A DNA stretch of 64,000 nucleotides from Acidobacteriota bacterium. GTDB taxonomy: Bacteria; Acidobacteriota; Terriglobia; Acidiferrales; UBA7541. The notes beneath the pieces were generated by a model that ran no database searches, was not told where the DNA came from, and worked only from the letters and a program-made list of their open reading frames with translations. Location of the stretch: positions 122,835 through 186,834 of the forward strand of contig JABCZR010000008.1 of assembly GCA_013289585.1 (NCBI GenBank), read 5' to 3'. A program made the translations under genes and the position numbers. Each line of letters opens with the position of its first letter. Within the stretch, counting starts at the first letter, position 1. Shown piece by piece: positions 38,794-48,745 of this stretch.

Positions 38794-39777
38794 GTGGCCA
38801 GCGCGCCGAATAATTCCGCAGAAGCCGCCATCTCCGCCGAACATCTGGTGCGGCGATTCGGCAATTTTACTGCCGTCAACGACGTCAGCTTCCGCGTTGA
38901 GAAAGGCGAAATCTTCGGCTTCCTCGGCCCCAACGGCAGCGGAAAAACCACCGTCATCAAAATGCTCACCGGGCTCCTGCCTCTCAGCGAAGGCTCCGCT
39001 TATGTTGAAGGACTTGACGTTCGAACGGACTCCGAAGGCATTCGCGAGCGCATCGGCTACATGTCGCAGAATTTCAGCCTGTATTACGACCTCACCGTCG
39101 CGGAAAATCTGCAGTTCTACGGGCGCGTCTACGGCCTCGATCCTGCGCGCCTCAAACAGCGCATCGACGAAATCGTCCAGCTCAATGGACTCGCGCCCTA
39201 TTTGAACCGCCTGTCCGCGCAACTTTCCGGCGGTTGGAAGCAGCGCCTGGCCCTCGGCTGCGCCATGCTGCACGAACCCAAGCTGCTTTTTCTCGACGAG
39301 CCCACCGCCGGCATTGATCCCGTCGCGCGACGTCAGCTCTGGGATCTCCTCTTCGAACTCTCCGGACACGGCATCACGTTTTTCGTCACCACCCACTATA
39401 TGGACGAAGCCGAGCGCTGCAGCCACGTCGCCTACATCTATTACGGCAAACTGATCGCCGACGGCACGCCCAATTCGCTGCGGGAACTTCCTGAGGTCCA
39501 GCCTCCCGGCACGCTGCGCGTGGAAATTACCACGCCCGAAGTCACGCGCGCTCTTCGCTTCGCGCGTCAGATTCCGGGCATCCGCAGCGCCACGATTTTT
39601 GGACAATCCATCCACGCGCTGATCGACGACCACTTCAACCTCGAGGAGTTGCGCGAACAGCTTCTGAAAAATGGCATTGCCGTGGGAGAAATTCGCCCCC
39701 TCGCTGCCAGCCTCGAGGATGTTTTCGTCGAACTCACCAACAAGCATCAAGCGCTGTTGGAGACGGCCCGTGTTTGA
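38794..39777 (+). CDS. ABC transporter ATP-binding protein (multidrug, ABC-2 type)
   Basis: 327 residues from a GTG 3 bp after the hlyD-like stop. Walker [10 protein letters not shown] near 48, Q-loop [18 protein letters not shown], signature [16 protein letters not shown], Walker [14 protein letters not shown] and H-loop [12 protein letters not shown]. The C-terminal 90 residues match the extension of drug and daunorubicin-type exporters. It has one nucleotide-binding domain, so it works as a dimer with the following permease (8-bp overlap). Two-domain ATPases such as YbhF are not present here. Confidence 0.94.
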   Translation: MASAPNNSAEAAISAEHLVRRFGNFTAVNDVSFRVEKGEIFGFLGPNGSGKTTVIKMLTGLLPLSEGSAYVEGLDVRTDSEGIRERIGYMSQNFSLYYDLTVAENLQFYGRVYGLDPARLKQRIDEIVQLNGLAPYLNRLSAQLSGGWKQRLALGCAMLHEPKLLFLDEPTAGIDPVARRQLWDLLFELSGHGITFFVTTHYMDEAERCSHVAYIYYGKLIADGTPNSLRELPEVQPPGTLRVEITTPEVTRALRFARQIPGIRSATIFGQSIHALIDDHFNLEELREQLLKNGIAVGEIRPLAASLEDVFVELTNKHQALLETARV

Positions 39778-40891
39778 CCTCTTCCGCGGCTTCGGCGCCA
39801 TCTTTTATAAGGAAGCGCTGCATGTACGACGCGACGCGGGAACGCTGTTTTTCTCGCTGACGATGCCCCTGCTGCAGATGTTTCTGCTCGGGTTCGGTGT
39901 GGACACCAACATTCGCCAAATCAACACCGTCGTTTACAACGCCGACGGCCGCCGCGAAAGCCGCGAGTTGATCGACCGCATGAAGAATTCCGACACATTT
40001 CACGTCATCAGCTACGTTGAAAACGATCACGATTTGAACGACCTGATCATCGCCGGCAAAGCCCGCGTCGGTATCAAGGTTCCCGTCGACTATTCCGACC
40101 GACTGCTTCACAACATGAGCGCCCAGGTGCTCGTGCTCATTGACGGCTCGGACTCCTCTGTCGCCGGCCAGGCCATCAACGTCACCAACGCCATCGGCCT
40201 CGATGAATCCCTCCGCCGCGTGCTGCAGGATCGTTCCACCTTCGCCGTGGACATGCGCCCCAAGCTGCTCTTCAACCCGGATTCGCGCTCGCCGAATTTC
40301 TTTCTTCCGGGTCTCACCGCCATCATGCTTCTCAACGTCACAACATTTCTTACGGCGTTTTCTATCGTCCGAGAAAAGGAACGCGGCACCCTCGAGCAAC
40401 TCTTCGTGACGCCCGTTCGGCCATACGGTCTTCTCCTTGGGAAATTGCTTCCTTATCTGGGTATCGGGTTCTTCGAACTCTGCCTGATACTTTTCTTCAT
40501 GCGCTTTGTGTTCCAAGTCCCCATTCACGGAAGCGTGTTCCTGCTCGCGATTCTCGCGCTGCCCTATCTCTTCGCCGCGCTCTCGCTGGGAATTCTCATC
40601 TCCAGCAAGGCGAATTCCCAGGCGGAAGCCATGCAGCTCGCTTTTCTTCCGATTCTGCCTAGTGTTTTTTTCTCCGGTTATATTTTCCCGCGCGAAACGA
40701 TGCCCGCCATCTTCAAGCCAATCAGCTACATGATTCCCGCGACGTATTTCATCAATATCACGCGCGGGGTCATTCTTCGTGGTGCGGGCATCAAGCACCT
40801 CTGGACCGACGGACTCGCGCTGTTTGCCATCGGCACCATTCTTCTAGTCTTAGCTGCCCGCCGCTTCCAGAAAAAAGTGATCATGGCCTGA
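39770..40891 (+). CDS. ABC-2 type permease
   Basis: 373 residues from a GTG overlapping the ATPase stop by 8 nt. One N-terminal helix ([20 protein letters not shown]), a periplasmic domain of about 130 residues, then five membrane helices. [20 protein letters not shown] near 205 is the cytoplasmic coupling motif of ABC-2 exporters. Only one permease gene is present, where the YbhGFSR locus has two (YbhS and YbhR), so a homodimer is inferred. Substrate unknown. Confidence 0.93.
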   Translation: MFDLFRGFGAIFYKEALHVRRDAGTLFFSLTMPLLQMFLLGFGVDTNIRQINTVVYNADGRRESRELIDRMKNSDTFHVISYVENDHDLNDLIIAGKARVGIKVPVDYSDRLLHNMSAQVLVLIDGSDSSVAGQAINVTNAIGLDESLRRVLQDRSTFAVDMRPKLLFNPDSRSPNFFLPGLTAIMLLNVTTFLTAFSIVREKERGTLEQLFVTPVRPYGLLLGKLLPYLGIGFFELCLILFFMRFVFQVPIHGSVFLLAILALPYLFAALSLGILISSKANSQAEAMQLAFLPILPSVFFSGYIFPRETMPAIFKPISYMIPATYFINITRGVILRGAGIKHLWTDGLALFAIGTILLVLAARRFQKKVIMA

Positions 40892-40955
40892 AGTACTTCA
40901 TTTAAAAGACTTTAGAACTACTCCCCCAGTAGCCAGGCGCGGACGAGCTTGCCTC

Positions 40956-40989
40956 TTGACATTTGACATCTAAATGATATCATTTAGAT
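40956..40989 (+). promoter_or_regulatory. Promoter and perfect 22-bp palindrome upstream of the SPFH gene
   Basis: TTGACA at 40956-40961, 16 bp, then TATCAT at 40978-40983; a second TTGACA at 40963. The -10 lies within the palindrome ATCTAAATGAT plus its exact complement (40968-40989). The shape resembles a PadR- or DtxR-sized operator. No regulator of those families is adjacent, but a ribbon-helix-helix gene follows the SPFH gene. Confidence 0.8.
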
Positions 40990-41023
40990 ATGGTCCTCGC
41001 GTTTCTATCGAAAGGAACTCTCC

Positions 41024-42037
41024 ATGAACTCCACTCTCTCCACAACCAGTCATGAGCGTGCGGTCTCCGCACCCAGCGGCTGGATCATGCTTCCTGTTCT
41101 GATTGTGTTTCTCCTTGGCGACATCGCTCTCCTGATTTTTGCCATCAGGGACGGTGTCGAGACTGCCGGACAGCCGCATGTCGGTCTACTCGTGATCGCT
41201 CTTCTGCTCATACCGGTTTTCATCGTGATGCTGACCGGTTTCTTCACGCTGCAGCCGAATGAGGCGCGCGTCCTTGTGCTCTTTGGCGATTACAAGGGAA
41301 CCGTGCGCACCAGCGGCTTCCACTGGGGCAATCCCTTCTATACCAACGGGCCGGGACAGCCGGGGGTACTCGCACAAGCCGCGGCGCTGCAAGGCAAACT
41401 GGCTGGCACAAAAGCCGGCTCCTCCGCTTCCTCACAAAAGATGAGCCGTAACAAAATTTCTCTTCGCGCCCGCACTCTGAACGGCGACAAATTGAAGGTC
41501 AATGACAAGCGCGGCAATCCTATTGAAATCGCCGCCGTTGTGGTTTGGCGCGTGGGCGACACCGCGCAAGCCACGTTCGACGTGGAGAACTACGAAAATT
41601 ACGTTTCCACGCAGAGCGAATCCGCGCTGCGCCATCTGGCAAGCATGTATTCCTACGACTATGGCGAAGATCACGAAATCACTCTTCGCAGCAACGTCGG
41701 CGAAGTTTCCCAGGCTCTGCGCGCAGAACTTCAGGAGCGTCTGGCCAAGGCCGGTGTCGCCGTCGACGAAGCGCGCCTCACCCACCTGGCCTACGCGCCT
41801 GAAATTGCCCAGGCCATGCTGCGCCGCCAGCAAGCCGAAGCCGTCATCGCCGCGCGCCAGAAAATCGTGCAGGGCGCGGTCAGCATGGTGGACATGGCGC
41901 TCAAGGAGCTCGCCGAAAAGCACGTCGTCGTGCTCGACGACGAGCGTAAAGCCGCCATGGTGAGCAATCTCATGGTCGTTCTTTGCGGGGAATCGGAAGT
42001 CCACCCCGTGATCAATGCCGGCACGCTTTACAACTGA
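41024..42037 (+). CDS. SPFH/Band 7 domain membrane protein
   Basis: 337 residues. Two adjacent N-terminal membrane helices (about 23-45 and 53-75), then a Band 7 domain from about 85: [40 protein letters not shown], then a helical region ([20 protein letters not shown]). Such proteins oligomerise into membrane rings, often with proteases or in lipid microdomains. The first half has a lower-complexity insert ([20 protein letters not shown]). AAAGGA precedes the ATG. It shares a promoter-operator with the small RHH gene 9 bp downstream. Confidence 0.9.
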   Translation: MNSTLSTTSHERAVSAPSGWIMLPVLIVFLLGDIALLIFAIRDGVETAGQPHVGLLVIALLLIPVFIVMLTGFFTLQPNEARVLVLFGDYKGTVRTSGFHWGNPFYTNGPGQPGVLAQAAALQGKLAGTKAGSSASSQKMSRNKISLRARTLNGDKLKVNDKRGNPIEIAAVVVWRVGDTAQATFDVENYENYVSTQSESALRHLASMYSYDYGEDHEITLRSNVGEVSQALRAELQERLAKAGVAVDEARLTHLAYAPEIAQAMLRRQQAEAVIAARQKIVQGAVSMVDMALKELAEKHVVVLDDERKAAMVSNLMVVLCGESEVHPVINAGTLYN

Positions 42038-42046
42038 TCGGCAGGG

Positions 42047-42241
42047 ATGATGGAACGAAAATCTTTCCTTCTACGCATCGATCCTGCGCTCTGGGCGGAA
42101 CTCGAGGCCTGGGCGCAGGACGAACTGCGGAGTGTTAACGGACAGATTGAATACCTCCTCCGCCAAGCCGCACAGAAGCGAAAAGGGAGCAAGCCGCTGC
42201 AGTCTCCGCCCTCTCCTGAGTTGCCACCGGTCGAACCGTAG
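42047..42241 (+). CDS. Arc-like ribbon-helix-helix protein
   Basis: 64 residues. [20 protein letters not shown] then [16 protein letters not shown] matches the Arc/MetJ pattern: a short beta strand (SFLLRID), helix, turn (VNGQ), helix. The tail is proline- and serine-rich. Probably a dimeric DNA-binding protein. It is 9 bp after the SPFH gene, so it may regulate that operon through the upstream palindrome. No toxin gene accompanies it. Confidence 0.8.
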   Translation: MMERKSFLLRIDPALWAELEAWAQDELRSVNGQIEYLLRQAAQKRKGSKPLQSPPSPELPPVEP

Positions 42242-42329
42242 CGGCTTGGTTGAGTTGCCGTGGTGAAGAAAAGTTCTTTTCGATGCCGTTGATCTTTACA
42301 TTCATTTTTCGACGCGGAAGGAGGCCTTT

Positions 42330-42869
42330 ATGGCAAGCGAACAGATTGGTAGTGGAGCAAGCACGGATAATCCAGCCCGTTGGCCGGCAACCATTGCCTC
42401 GCTGAGTGTGGGCGCAGCGTTCTTTGCGCTGTGGTTCTGGCTGTTGCCGTCGTGGCTCGGCTTTCAGGTTCACACGGATGGTATGGCGCGCTGGCGTTGG
42501 ATTGCGGCAATTCCGTCAGTCTTGGGATTCGCGGTGGCGCTAAGGTGCATCTGGGATTTCGGGCGGACGGGACACGGTACACCCGCGCCGATTGCTCCGC
42601 CGCAGAACCTGGTGATCGTGGGATTCTACCGGTACGTACGTAACCCGATGTACGTGGGGTTCTTCACGGGCTGGTTCAGTCTGTGGGTGATTTTTGGAAG
42701 GGCAGATCTGGCCGCGCTTACGGCGGCGTTCGTGGCCGTCGCAGCAGTTGTGTTGTTTGTGCGATTTTACGAAGAACCAACGCTGCGCAAGAAGTTCGGC
42801 GCAGACTATGAAGAATATTGCAGAAATGTCCGCCGATGGCTGCCGCGGATGCATGCTTGGGTCAAGTAA
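42330..42869 (+). CDS. ICMT/PEMT-like membrane methyltransferase
   Basis: 179 residues, four to five membrane helices. The C-terminal half holds the isoprenylcysteine carboxyl methyltransferase pattern: GFYRYVRNPMYVGFFTGWFS near 112, then EEPTLRKKFGADYEEYCRNV near 150 and RRWLPR. Related enzymes use S-adenosylmethionine at the membrane; the bacterial substrate is unknown. AAGGAGG lies upstream of the ATG. The 88-bp gap after the RHH gene shows no terminator, so it may be in the same transcript. Confidence 0.85.
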   Translation: MASEQIGSGASTDNPARWPATIASLSVGAAFFALWFWLLPSWLGFQVHTDGMARWRWIAAIPSVLGFAVALRCIWDFGRTGHGTPAPIAPPQNLVIVGFYRYVRNPMYVGFFTGWFSLWVIFGRADLAALTAAFVAVAAVVLFVRFYEEPTLRKKFGADYEEYCRNVRRWLPRMHAWVK

Positions 42870-43043
42870 GAGAGTCTTGGTCCGGCACAACCGGCCATGG
42901 TCGCCTTCGCGCAAAACGCAGCAGCTTCCGCTCCCCGCTTGCGCGCAAATTAGAAACTCACCACCATTCTTCGCCGAGCTCTTTTGTCTTTTCCATCGCC
43001 GCAGCGTATTCTGCAGGACTGTTCACACGCTCAAGGAGACTCC

Positions 43044-43682
43044 GTGTCCTGTCCGATCTGCGAGAAGCGCAAACCCGAGCGGTTCTGTCCCGCCAAGGGC
43101 GAGAAGATCTGCGCCGTCTGTTGCGGCACCGAGCGCGAAGTCACTATCGATTGCCCATCGGACTGTTCTTATCTCGTAGCCGCTCACCGCTACGAGAACG
43201 AACATCAGCGCTCACTTCCGGCTGACACCCCGCTGCTCGAAGAAAAAATTCCGCAGGACACCGTTTACGGGCATCAGCAACTCATGTCCGCGCTCGCCTT
43301 CTCCATCGCGAAATTCTGCGCGGTTCAACCCTCGGCCACGGACCCTGACGTCCTCGCCGCTCTCCAGGCCCTGGCGCAAACTTACAAGACGCTGGGCTCC
43401 GGTATCATCTACGAGAAACCGCCGGACGCGCCCCTTCCCCGGGAGCTCTACGGAGCGTTGATCGCCCTGCTCACCGAAATCAAAAAGCAGCAGGCCGAAC
43501 GCGCCAATTCCGCAAGCTGGAAGGACTCCGAAATTTTCTATCTGCTGGTTTTTCTCTACCGCATGGGATTGCTGCGCACCAACGGACGCCCGCGCTCGCG
43601 CCGCTTCATCGAATTCCTACGCGGGCAGTTTCCCCAAGCGCCCGAGGTGAAGCGCGAAGAGTCCCGCATCATCGTCCCGTAG
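43044..43682 (+). CDS. Cysteine-rich (zinc-binding) hypothetical protein
   Basis: 212 residues from a GTG at 43044 with AAGGAGA 5 nt upstream; the frame runs 20 codons further. The start is dense in cysteines: CPICEKRKPERFCPAKGEKI then CAVCCGTEREVTIDCPSDC, with at least eight cysteines in 45 residues plus a histidine (AAHRYE), so a zinc-binding head is inferred. The rest is helical (LMSALAFSIAKFCAVQPSAT) and ends in a basic region. No recognised function. Confidence 0.8.
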   Translation: MSCPICEKRKPERFCPAKGEKICAVCCGTEREVTIDCPSDCSYLVAAHRYENEHQRSLPADTPLLEEKIPQDTVYGHQQLMSALAFSIAKFCAVQPSATDPDVLAALQALAQTYKTLGSGIIYEKPPDAPLPRELYGALIALLTEIKKQQAERANSASWKDSEIFYLLVFLYRMGLLRTNGRPRSRRFIEFLRGQFPQAPEVKREESRIIVP

Positions 43683-43693
43683 TTTTTTGGAGT

Positions 43694-43716
43694 GCGGGAG
43701 CACAGCTCCCGCTTTT
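43694..43716 (+). terminator. Terminator after the cysteine-rich gene
   Basis: 8-bp perfect stem GCGGGAGC / GCTCCCGC with loop ACA, followed by TTTT, in the 57-bp gap between convergent genes. Confidence 0.8.
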
Positions 43717-43739
43717 CTGACCATTTCCCCGGTGCCGTG

Positions 43740-45086
43740 CTATCCCGCCGCGCAAACTTGCGCCGTCGGCAGTTGCTCGGTCGCCGCATTCCATGAGAGC
43801 GACATCTGTGAACGCCGAGGTGCTCGTGTCGTGGCAATCCACGGCCGCGACGCAAAACCACACTTCGCTCGAATCCGCGCGACGCGCTCGGAAGCCTTTC
43901 GCCGGTACTCCTCCGGCGCGTAGCCATTTTTCGCATACCACTGCACATACTGCTTCGCCAACCGCGGAAACTTCTCCCGCACAAACGGCAGGAACGTCTT
44001 CGCCGAAGCCGGCATCAGAAACAGCACTCCCGAAAAGAACCACTGCGCCCCCGCTTCCCGTGCCGCCGCCGCAACCGCCTCGAGATCGCCTTCGCGGTCG
44101 GTGATCCCCGGTATCAGCGGCGAAGCGGAAACTCCCACCGCCAGGCCCGCCTCGCGCAATTGCCTCACCGCCGCCAGCCGCAAATCTGGCCGAGGTGCGC
44201 GCGGTTCCAGAAGACGCGCCAGCCGCGGCCGCAGCGTCGTGATCGTAATATCAATGGCCAAATCCGACCGCAAAGCAATGCGTTGCAGCACATCGATATC
44301 GCGCACAATCTGATTCGACTTGGTGATGATCGAAATGCTCAGCCCTTCGCGGGTTGCCAGCTCTTCCAGGCACGCCCGGGTGACGCCGTACTCCCGTTCC
44401 GCCGGCTGGTACGGATCCGTCGCGGTGCCGATGGCGATATGGTCCGCTCGTTCGCCGCCCGATCTCTCCGAGGTATAGGAATACTTCCGCGAAATGTCAT
44501 GCGCCAGCAACGGGGCCGCATCCTTCTTCACATAAATCTTTTTCTCGAATTCCGACCCGTCCATCTCCATATATTCATGCGTGTAGCGCGCGTAGCAGTA
44601 TTTGCACGCAAACTCGCAGCCCCGGTAAGGATTGATGGTCCATTCGAACGGTACGCGCTTCGAATCGCACCGGTTCAGGACCGACTTCACCGGCAAAACA
44701 AAATACTCCGGCTTTTCCGCCGAGTTCCGCCGCGTTTCCGCGCGCGGAGACGATGCTGCGAGGCGGGCAATGCCCACCAGCCGCGCTTTCGCGCGTTCGT
44801 GTGGCGCCGCGGCGACATTTCGGACCGGGCCATCTGCACGGCTTTGGGTTCCGTGAGTGGCCATTGACGCCGGGGGGCAATCCGCCGTCGAGCGGTCCGA
44901 AATGCTGCCGCGTTCGACTGCCTTGCAGTCGGCAGTCGATTGGTCCGCAAGCGGGGCGCGCTCGCTGACCTCTTGCATTGGGCTTACATCTTCAGGGCAA
45001 TCAGGAAAGAGTCCTGCTGTGGTTGGTGAAACGCGGCGGCGATGGATGCGAGCACCCACCGTCGATGAGGAGAGAACTGGAGACAT
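43740..45086 (-). CDS. Radical SAM protein (SplB-like, PA0069 family)
   Basis: 448 residues. The cluster-binding motif CEFACKYCYARYTHEYM near 160 gives CxxxCxxC. DHIAIGTATDPYQPAEREYG, ISIITKSNQIVRDIDVL and VSASPLIPGITDREGDL follow the family order. The family is related to spore photoproduct lyase-like enzymes, but its reaction is not established. GAGGTG precedes the ATG at 45086. The first 105 residues are an unconserved extension in which a short segment is duplicated (DQSTADC and DRSTADC); an internal start at 44864 is conceivable. The C-terminal 50 residues are basic. Confidence 0.88.
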   Translation of the reverse strand: MSPVLSSSTVGARIHRRRVSPTTAGLFPDCPEDVSPMQEVSERAPLADQSTADCKAVERGSISDRSTADCPPASMATHGTQSRADGPVRNVAAAPHERAKARLVGIARLAASSPRAETRRNSAEKPEYFVLPVKSVLNRCDSKRVPFEWTINPYRGCEFACKYCYARYTHEYMEMDGSEFEKKIYVKKDAAPLLAHDISRKYSYTSERSGGERADHIAIGTATDPYQPAEREYGVTRACLEELATREGLSISIITKSNQIVRDIDVLQRIALRSDLAIDITITTLRPRLARLLEPRAPRPDLRLAAVRQLREAGLAVGVSASPLIPGITDREGDLEAVAAAAREAGAQWFFSGVLFLMPASAKTFLPFVREKFPRLAKQYVQWYAKNGYAPEEYRRKASERVARIRAKCGFASRPWIATTRAPRRSQMSLSWNAATEQLPTAQVCAAG

Positions 45087-45277
45087 AGCCCACCTCGAAG
45101 CACGCCAAAGTATTTCGCTTTTTGTTCGCTATGTCAATATTTATTTTTCGCTTTTTATTCGTGCCGGTTCGTTCGCCACGATCCACGAGTTCTCTGCTTT
45201 CATTAACGCAACAAGGCCTTGGCGAACGATTGCCTGGTTCCGCCGCAAAGGTTATCCTCGTTGATCCGGAGGACCTG

Positions 45278-46666
45278 TTGCCCATCCGTCGTCAGAACTA
45301 TCTCGCTTTCGCAGCCACGATTCTCTTCGGCGTCGCTGCTCCGCAGCTATCGCATGGGCAAGCACAGCCGTCCCAACCAGCGAAGAAACCCCCTTCCAAC
45401 CCGGTCGGCCCTCCCGTCCCTCAATCCACGCACTACCCCATTCTTCTCCTAGCCTTTGGTGACGACCCTTCCTGGAGCCTTCGCATCGGCTTGAAGGGCC
45501 CGGAGCGGCTGGACCGCCCCAACTACCCGCCCATCCCGTTGGATCCCGCCGAAGTCACCCATGAAGCCGGCGCCGATTCCTGGACCTACCACGCCAAAGA
45601 CTCCGCCACCGGAGCGGCTGTCGCCGTCCACCTTACGCGCGAGCCATGTGCTGAAGCCGCCACTGACCCGACCGCCGCCCCGCGTCCCTCGACGGGAAAA
45701 TACACATTCACCGCCATGGTTGATCACACCCAACTCGGCTCCATGAAAGGCTGCGCCCGCATCGCCGCCGAACTTTTTCCCAAGATCAACAATCAACCCG
45801 ATGAGGCCGACGACGCCAGCAAGAACAAGCCCCCCGCACCGACCATCACCAATTTCAAGCTCCCCGTCGCTGTGGCGTATTTGAATCAGGCGGGTAATGT
45901 TGTTGTCAGCCGCGGTGCGGTCAAAAAGATTGCCGCTCCCTCAGGCTCCGAGCTGTCCCTTTCCCACGACGGCAAGAAACTCCTGTACACGCGCTCCGAT
46001 TCAAGAAGCGGCCCTGATTGCACGATCGTCCTGTACGATTCCGATACAGGCAAATCGCAAGAATTGGTTCGAGGCCTCGTCCGCCAGGCATTCTGGTCTC
46101 CCGATGATTCCCGGATTGCCTTTCTCAAGGCCCAAGACCATGCGTGGCAAGTCTGGGCTTTCCCTGCTGCCACACCGGAAACTGCCGCGCTCTTTTCTCC
46201 TCAGCCGGTGAACTCTCTCCACGGCTGGACCGATGGCCGCACAATTCTCTCCAGCGACATGCAAAACGCCTACTGGCTCAGCGAAGACAAACCTCTGCAA
46301 ACCGTGGACCTTAAGGACATCTACGGTCCGGCATTCCAGATCATGAGCTCCGACACTCTTCGCTTGCACCCCCTGAATTCCGATCTTCTTCTGGTCTCCG
46401 CCGCTTACGTATCCGCGCCAGCCGCCGCGCCAAAAGACGCCAGGGGCCTCACAGCCGGATTCTTTCTGTACGAATTGAAGTCCAAGCGCCGCACAGTCCT
46501 CCTTCCGCTGGATCAGTGGGGCCGCGCCGCCGAATGGTCTCGTGACGGCCTTCAGGTTTTCTACACTCGACTCGTCTCTGGGTCGTCTTCAACCTTTCGG
46601 ATCTTCTGGGACGGCACCGGCGTGCAGAAATTCGCACCCGGCACCTCACTTGTCGTTGGCCGATAG
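45278..46666 (+). CDS. Secreted TolB/WD40-like beta-propeller protein
   Basis: 462 residues from a TTG at 45278: GGAGG lies 5 nt upstream and a clean signal peptide follows (YLAFAATILFGVAAPQLSHG then QAQ). A longer frame from 45122 or 45131 would bury that signal peptide. Repeats of the TolB/PD40 type: GSELSLSHDGKKLLYTRSDS, QAFWSPDDSRIAFLKAQDHA and RAAEWSRDGLQVFYTRL, each with the SPDG-like turn. Probably a periplasmic propeller; no catalytic domain is visible. It is divergent from the radical SAM gene by 191 bp. Confidence 0.8.
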   Translation: MPIRRQNYLAFAATILFGVAAPQLSHGQAQPSQPAKKPPSNPVGPPVPQSTHYPILLLAFGDDPSWSLRIGLKGPERLDRPNYPPIPLDPAEVTHEAGADSWTYHAKDSATGAAVAVHLTREPCAEAATDPTAAPRPSTGKYTFTAMVDHTQLGSMKGCARIAAELFPKINNQPDEADDASKNKPPAPTITNFKLPVAVAYLNQAGNVVVSRGAVKKIAAPSGSELSLSHDGKKLLYTRSDSRSGPDCTIVLYDSDTGKSQELVRGLVRQAFWSPDDSRIAFLKAQDHAWQVWAFPAATPETAALFSPQPVNSLHGWTDGRTILSSDMQNAYWLSEDKPLQTVDLKDIYGPAFQIMSSDTLRLHPLNSDLLLVSAAYVSAPAAAPKDARGLTAGFFLYELKSKRRTVLLPLDQWGRAAEWSRDGLQVFYTRLVSGSSSTFRIFWDGTGVQKFAPGTSLVVGR

Positions 46667-46816
46667 CGATTTCGTCCGCAAAAACTAGAATCCCCTCAGG
46701 TTGGCGAGATTCGGTTGTTTCTGACACATTAACCACGCTTTCCCGCGTTAGCCGATAGGGTGCAATCGGGGCCATTTTCGGTGTTTCTCACACGGCTTTG
46801 CAGCTATACTAGTCCT

Positions 46817-47440
46817 GTGAGTACTAATCCTCCTGTCGCGCTCCCACAGGTTGGCATTCTTGTCCTCGACAACGATGCCCAGGGCGCTAGTGCGGTCAAA
46901 CAGATCCTCGACTCTGAAGGCTGGCGCGTCCGCAACGTCCAGGACGCTCATCAGCTTCTCGCTGAACTCAAGACGGGCGAATGGTCCCTGGTCATTGCCA
47001 ACGTCGCCATAACCGGTATCGACAGCCCGGCTTTCATCACCCTCCGCGAGCTCGCCAGCGTCTCGCCAGACGATGGTGGCCGCATCCGTGTCCTCTACCT
47101 CATCCCGGAATTGGGTGGAAGCCAGTACATCGGCCATCTCGAAATCGGCCACATGCCCTACGTCGTTCGCCCTTACCATCTTCACGACTTTCTCGAAAAG
47201 GTCAGCGACCTCCTCGTCGAAATAAAAGTCATCGAGGCGCCGCTCCGCCAGGTCCGCCACGAGTTCGGCGCCCTGCGTAAGAAAAAGAAGCAGGCCGGCC
47301 GCTCCAATTCCATGTTCGCCTCGCGCGATTCCTTCTCCTACACCGACGAAGAGCTGGCCGAGTACGAACGCCAGGAAGGCGAAGCCTCCAAGTCTCGCCG
47401 CAACAAGCCCCGCACCAACCTCGGCGGCACCGACCGCTAA
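46817..47440 (+). CDS. Degenerate response-regulator receiver protein
   Basis: 207 residues from the GTG at 46817; an upstream frame to 46760 lacks similarity. Residues 10-130 follow the CheY order: QVGILVLDNDAQGASAVKQI with acidic residues of the first loop, then SLVIANVAITGID where the phospho-acceptor aspartate would be expected, and YVVRPYHLHDFLEKVSDLL for the usual K-P-F. So Asp is replaced (IAN instead of LLD) and Lys by Arg, which suggests it cannot be phosphorylated. The C-terminal 75 residues are charged and basic (LRKKKKQAGRSN) with no DNA-binding domain recognised. Confidence 0.75.
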   Translation: MSTNPPVALPQVGILVLDNDAQGASAVKQILDSEGWRVRNVQDAHQLLAELKTGEWSLVIANVAITGIDSPAFITLRELASVSPDDGGRIRVLYLIPELGGSQYIGHLEIGHMPYVVRPYHLHDFLEKVSDLLVEIKVIEAPLRQVRHEFGALRKKKKQAGRSNSMFASRDSFSYTDEELAEYERQEGEASKSRRNKPRTNLGGTDR

Positions 47441-47573
47441 GCTACGCGTATCTGTTGTTTTTCTTTAATTCCTTTCCTCGTTACTTCATTACGTGAACCC
47501 CTTGCAAGGAATCTCCACCTTCTCGTTCTAACTCCGTGCACTGCTCGCAGAGTTCGACGCACAGGAGGAATTC

Positions 47574-48719
47574 ATGGAACGTTCGATCTTCGCCGCCCTT
47601 ATGGGTAGTCTTTTGGCAATCAGCACTCTGGGAGGATTAGCCTTCGTCTGGGGACCGCCCGCTTCGCCACAACCCTCGCCTCCCTCGCGAATGGAAGGAG
47701 AATGGCGGCTCCTCGAGCCCGTGACTTACGAGAATATTTCCGTCTTTCCGGTTGTGAGTTCGATCAGCCAGGACACCAGCGCCTTTCTCACCCTAGAAGA
47801 AGGCCTCGCCACGGGTGAAGTCATCGTCCGCGAGCAAGGCTCCGAAGGCATGGTGCGAGGGCGCGACGGCCACATCGTCTACGTGCCGCAATACGACACC
47901 GGCGCCAGCGTCAATCAGCTCGTGCTCATCAACCGCAGTAAACGACCCTTGCTTCTCCTCGCCGGAGAGCTCGTCAGCGGCGGCAAGCAGGATCGCGTCA
48001 TCGGCAAAGATCGCATCGTTCCCGTCAACGCTCCTCCGCTGCCTCTCGATGTTTTCTGTGTCGAGCACGGCCGCTGGACGGGCGTCTCACAACAATTCTC
48101 CGCCGCCAATACCATCGTTCATCCCAGCGTCCGTGAAAGGGCCGCCGTCGACAAGAAGCAAGAGGAAGTCTGGGACGCCGTCCGCAGCGGCACCACCGCG
48201 AAGGCAGCCCCTTCGGCTCCCGCTCCCCAAATGAGCATGCAAAGTATCCAGGGCGCGATTGCTGGCAACGGCCGCACCGAAGCCTACGAAAAAATCTACG
48301 TCTCGCGCGCCGTTGGCGTTCCGATTGATGAATTCGTCGCGGAAGTCCAGCGCCGCTTCGCCAATGCCACATCCAACCTGAAAGGTGAGCGCGTCATCGG
48401 CGTAGTCGTCGCCTACGGCGGAGAAGTCGCCTGGAGCGATATCTTCGCCTCTGCCGATCTTTTCGATCATTATTGGAACAAGCTTCTGCGCAGTTACGCC
48501 GTCGAAGCTCTCGCACGGCCCACCTACCGCGCCGTCGCCTCGCGCGATAACGCCGCCGAATTCCTGCGCCACCTCAACGGCCACGTCACCGAAGAAACCG
48601 ATCCCGGCGTCTATCGCTGGCGCGAAATCACCGAAGGCCGGCTAACCCAGATCGAACTCGACGCCCTCCAACCCAAAACCATCACGCTTCACCGGCTCCT
48701 CTTGCATCGAACCAGCTGA
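47574..48719 (+). CDS. Secreted DUF6569 (ARPP-1 family) protein
   Basis: 381 residues with a signal peptide (ALMGSLLAISTLGGLAFVWG). ENISVFPVVSSISQDTSAFL near 55, VNQLVLINRSKRPLLLLAGE and LVSGGKQDRVIGKDRIVPVN near 130, and SGQ-like FSAANTIVHPSVRERAAVDK near 185 match the ARPP-1/DUF6569 pattern (from memory). A central region of low complexity (KAAPSAPAPQMSMQS) separates the two halves. The function of the family is unknown. AGGAGGAATTC precedes the ATG. Confidence 0.8.
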   Translation: MERSIFAALMGSLLAISTLGGLAFVWGPPASPQPSPPSRMEGEWRLLEPVTYENISVFPVVSSISQDTSAFLTLEEGLATGEVIVREQGSEGMVRGRDGHIVYVPQYDTGASVNQLVLINRSKRPLLLLAGELVSGGKQDRVIGKDRIVPVNAPPLPLDVFCVEHGRWTGVSQQFSAANTIVHPSVRERAAVDKKQEEVWDAVRSGTTAKAAPSAPAPQMSMQSIQGAIAGNGRTEAYEKIYVSRAVGVPIDEFVAEVQRRFANATSNLKGERVIGVVVAYGGEVAWSDIFASADLFDHYWNKLLRSYAVEALARPTYRAVASRDNAAEFLRHLNGHVTEETDPGVYRWREITEGRLTQIELDALQPKTITLHRLLLHRTS

Positions 48720-48745
48720 AGCGATACCGAGGCAATCACTTGTAG

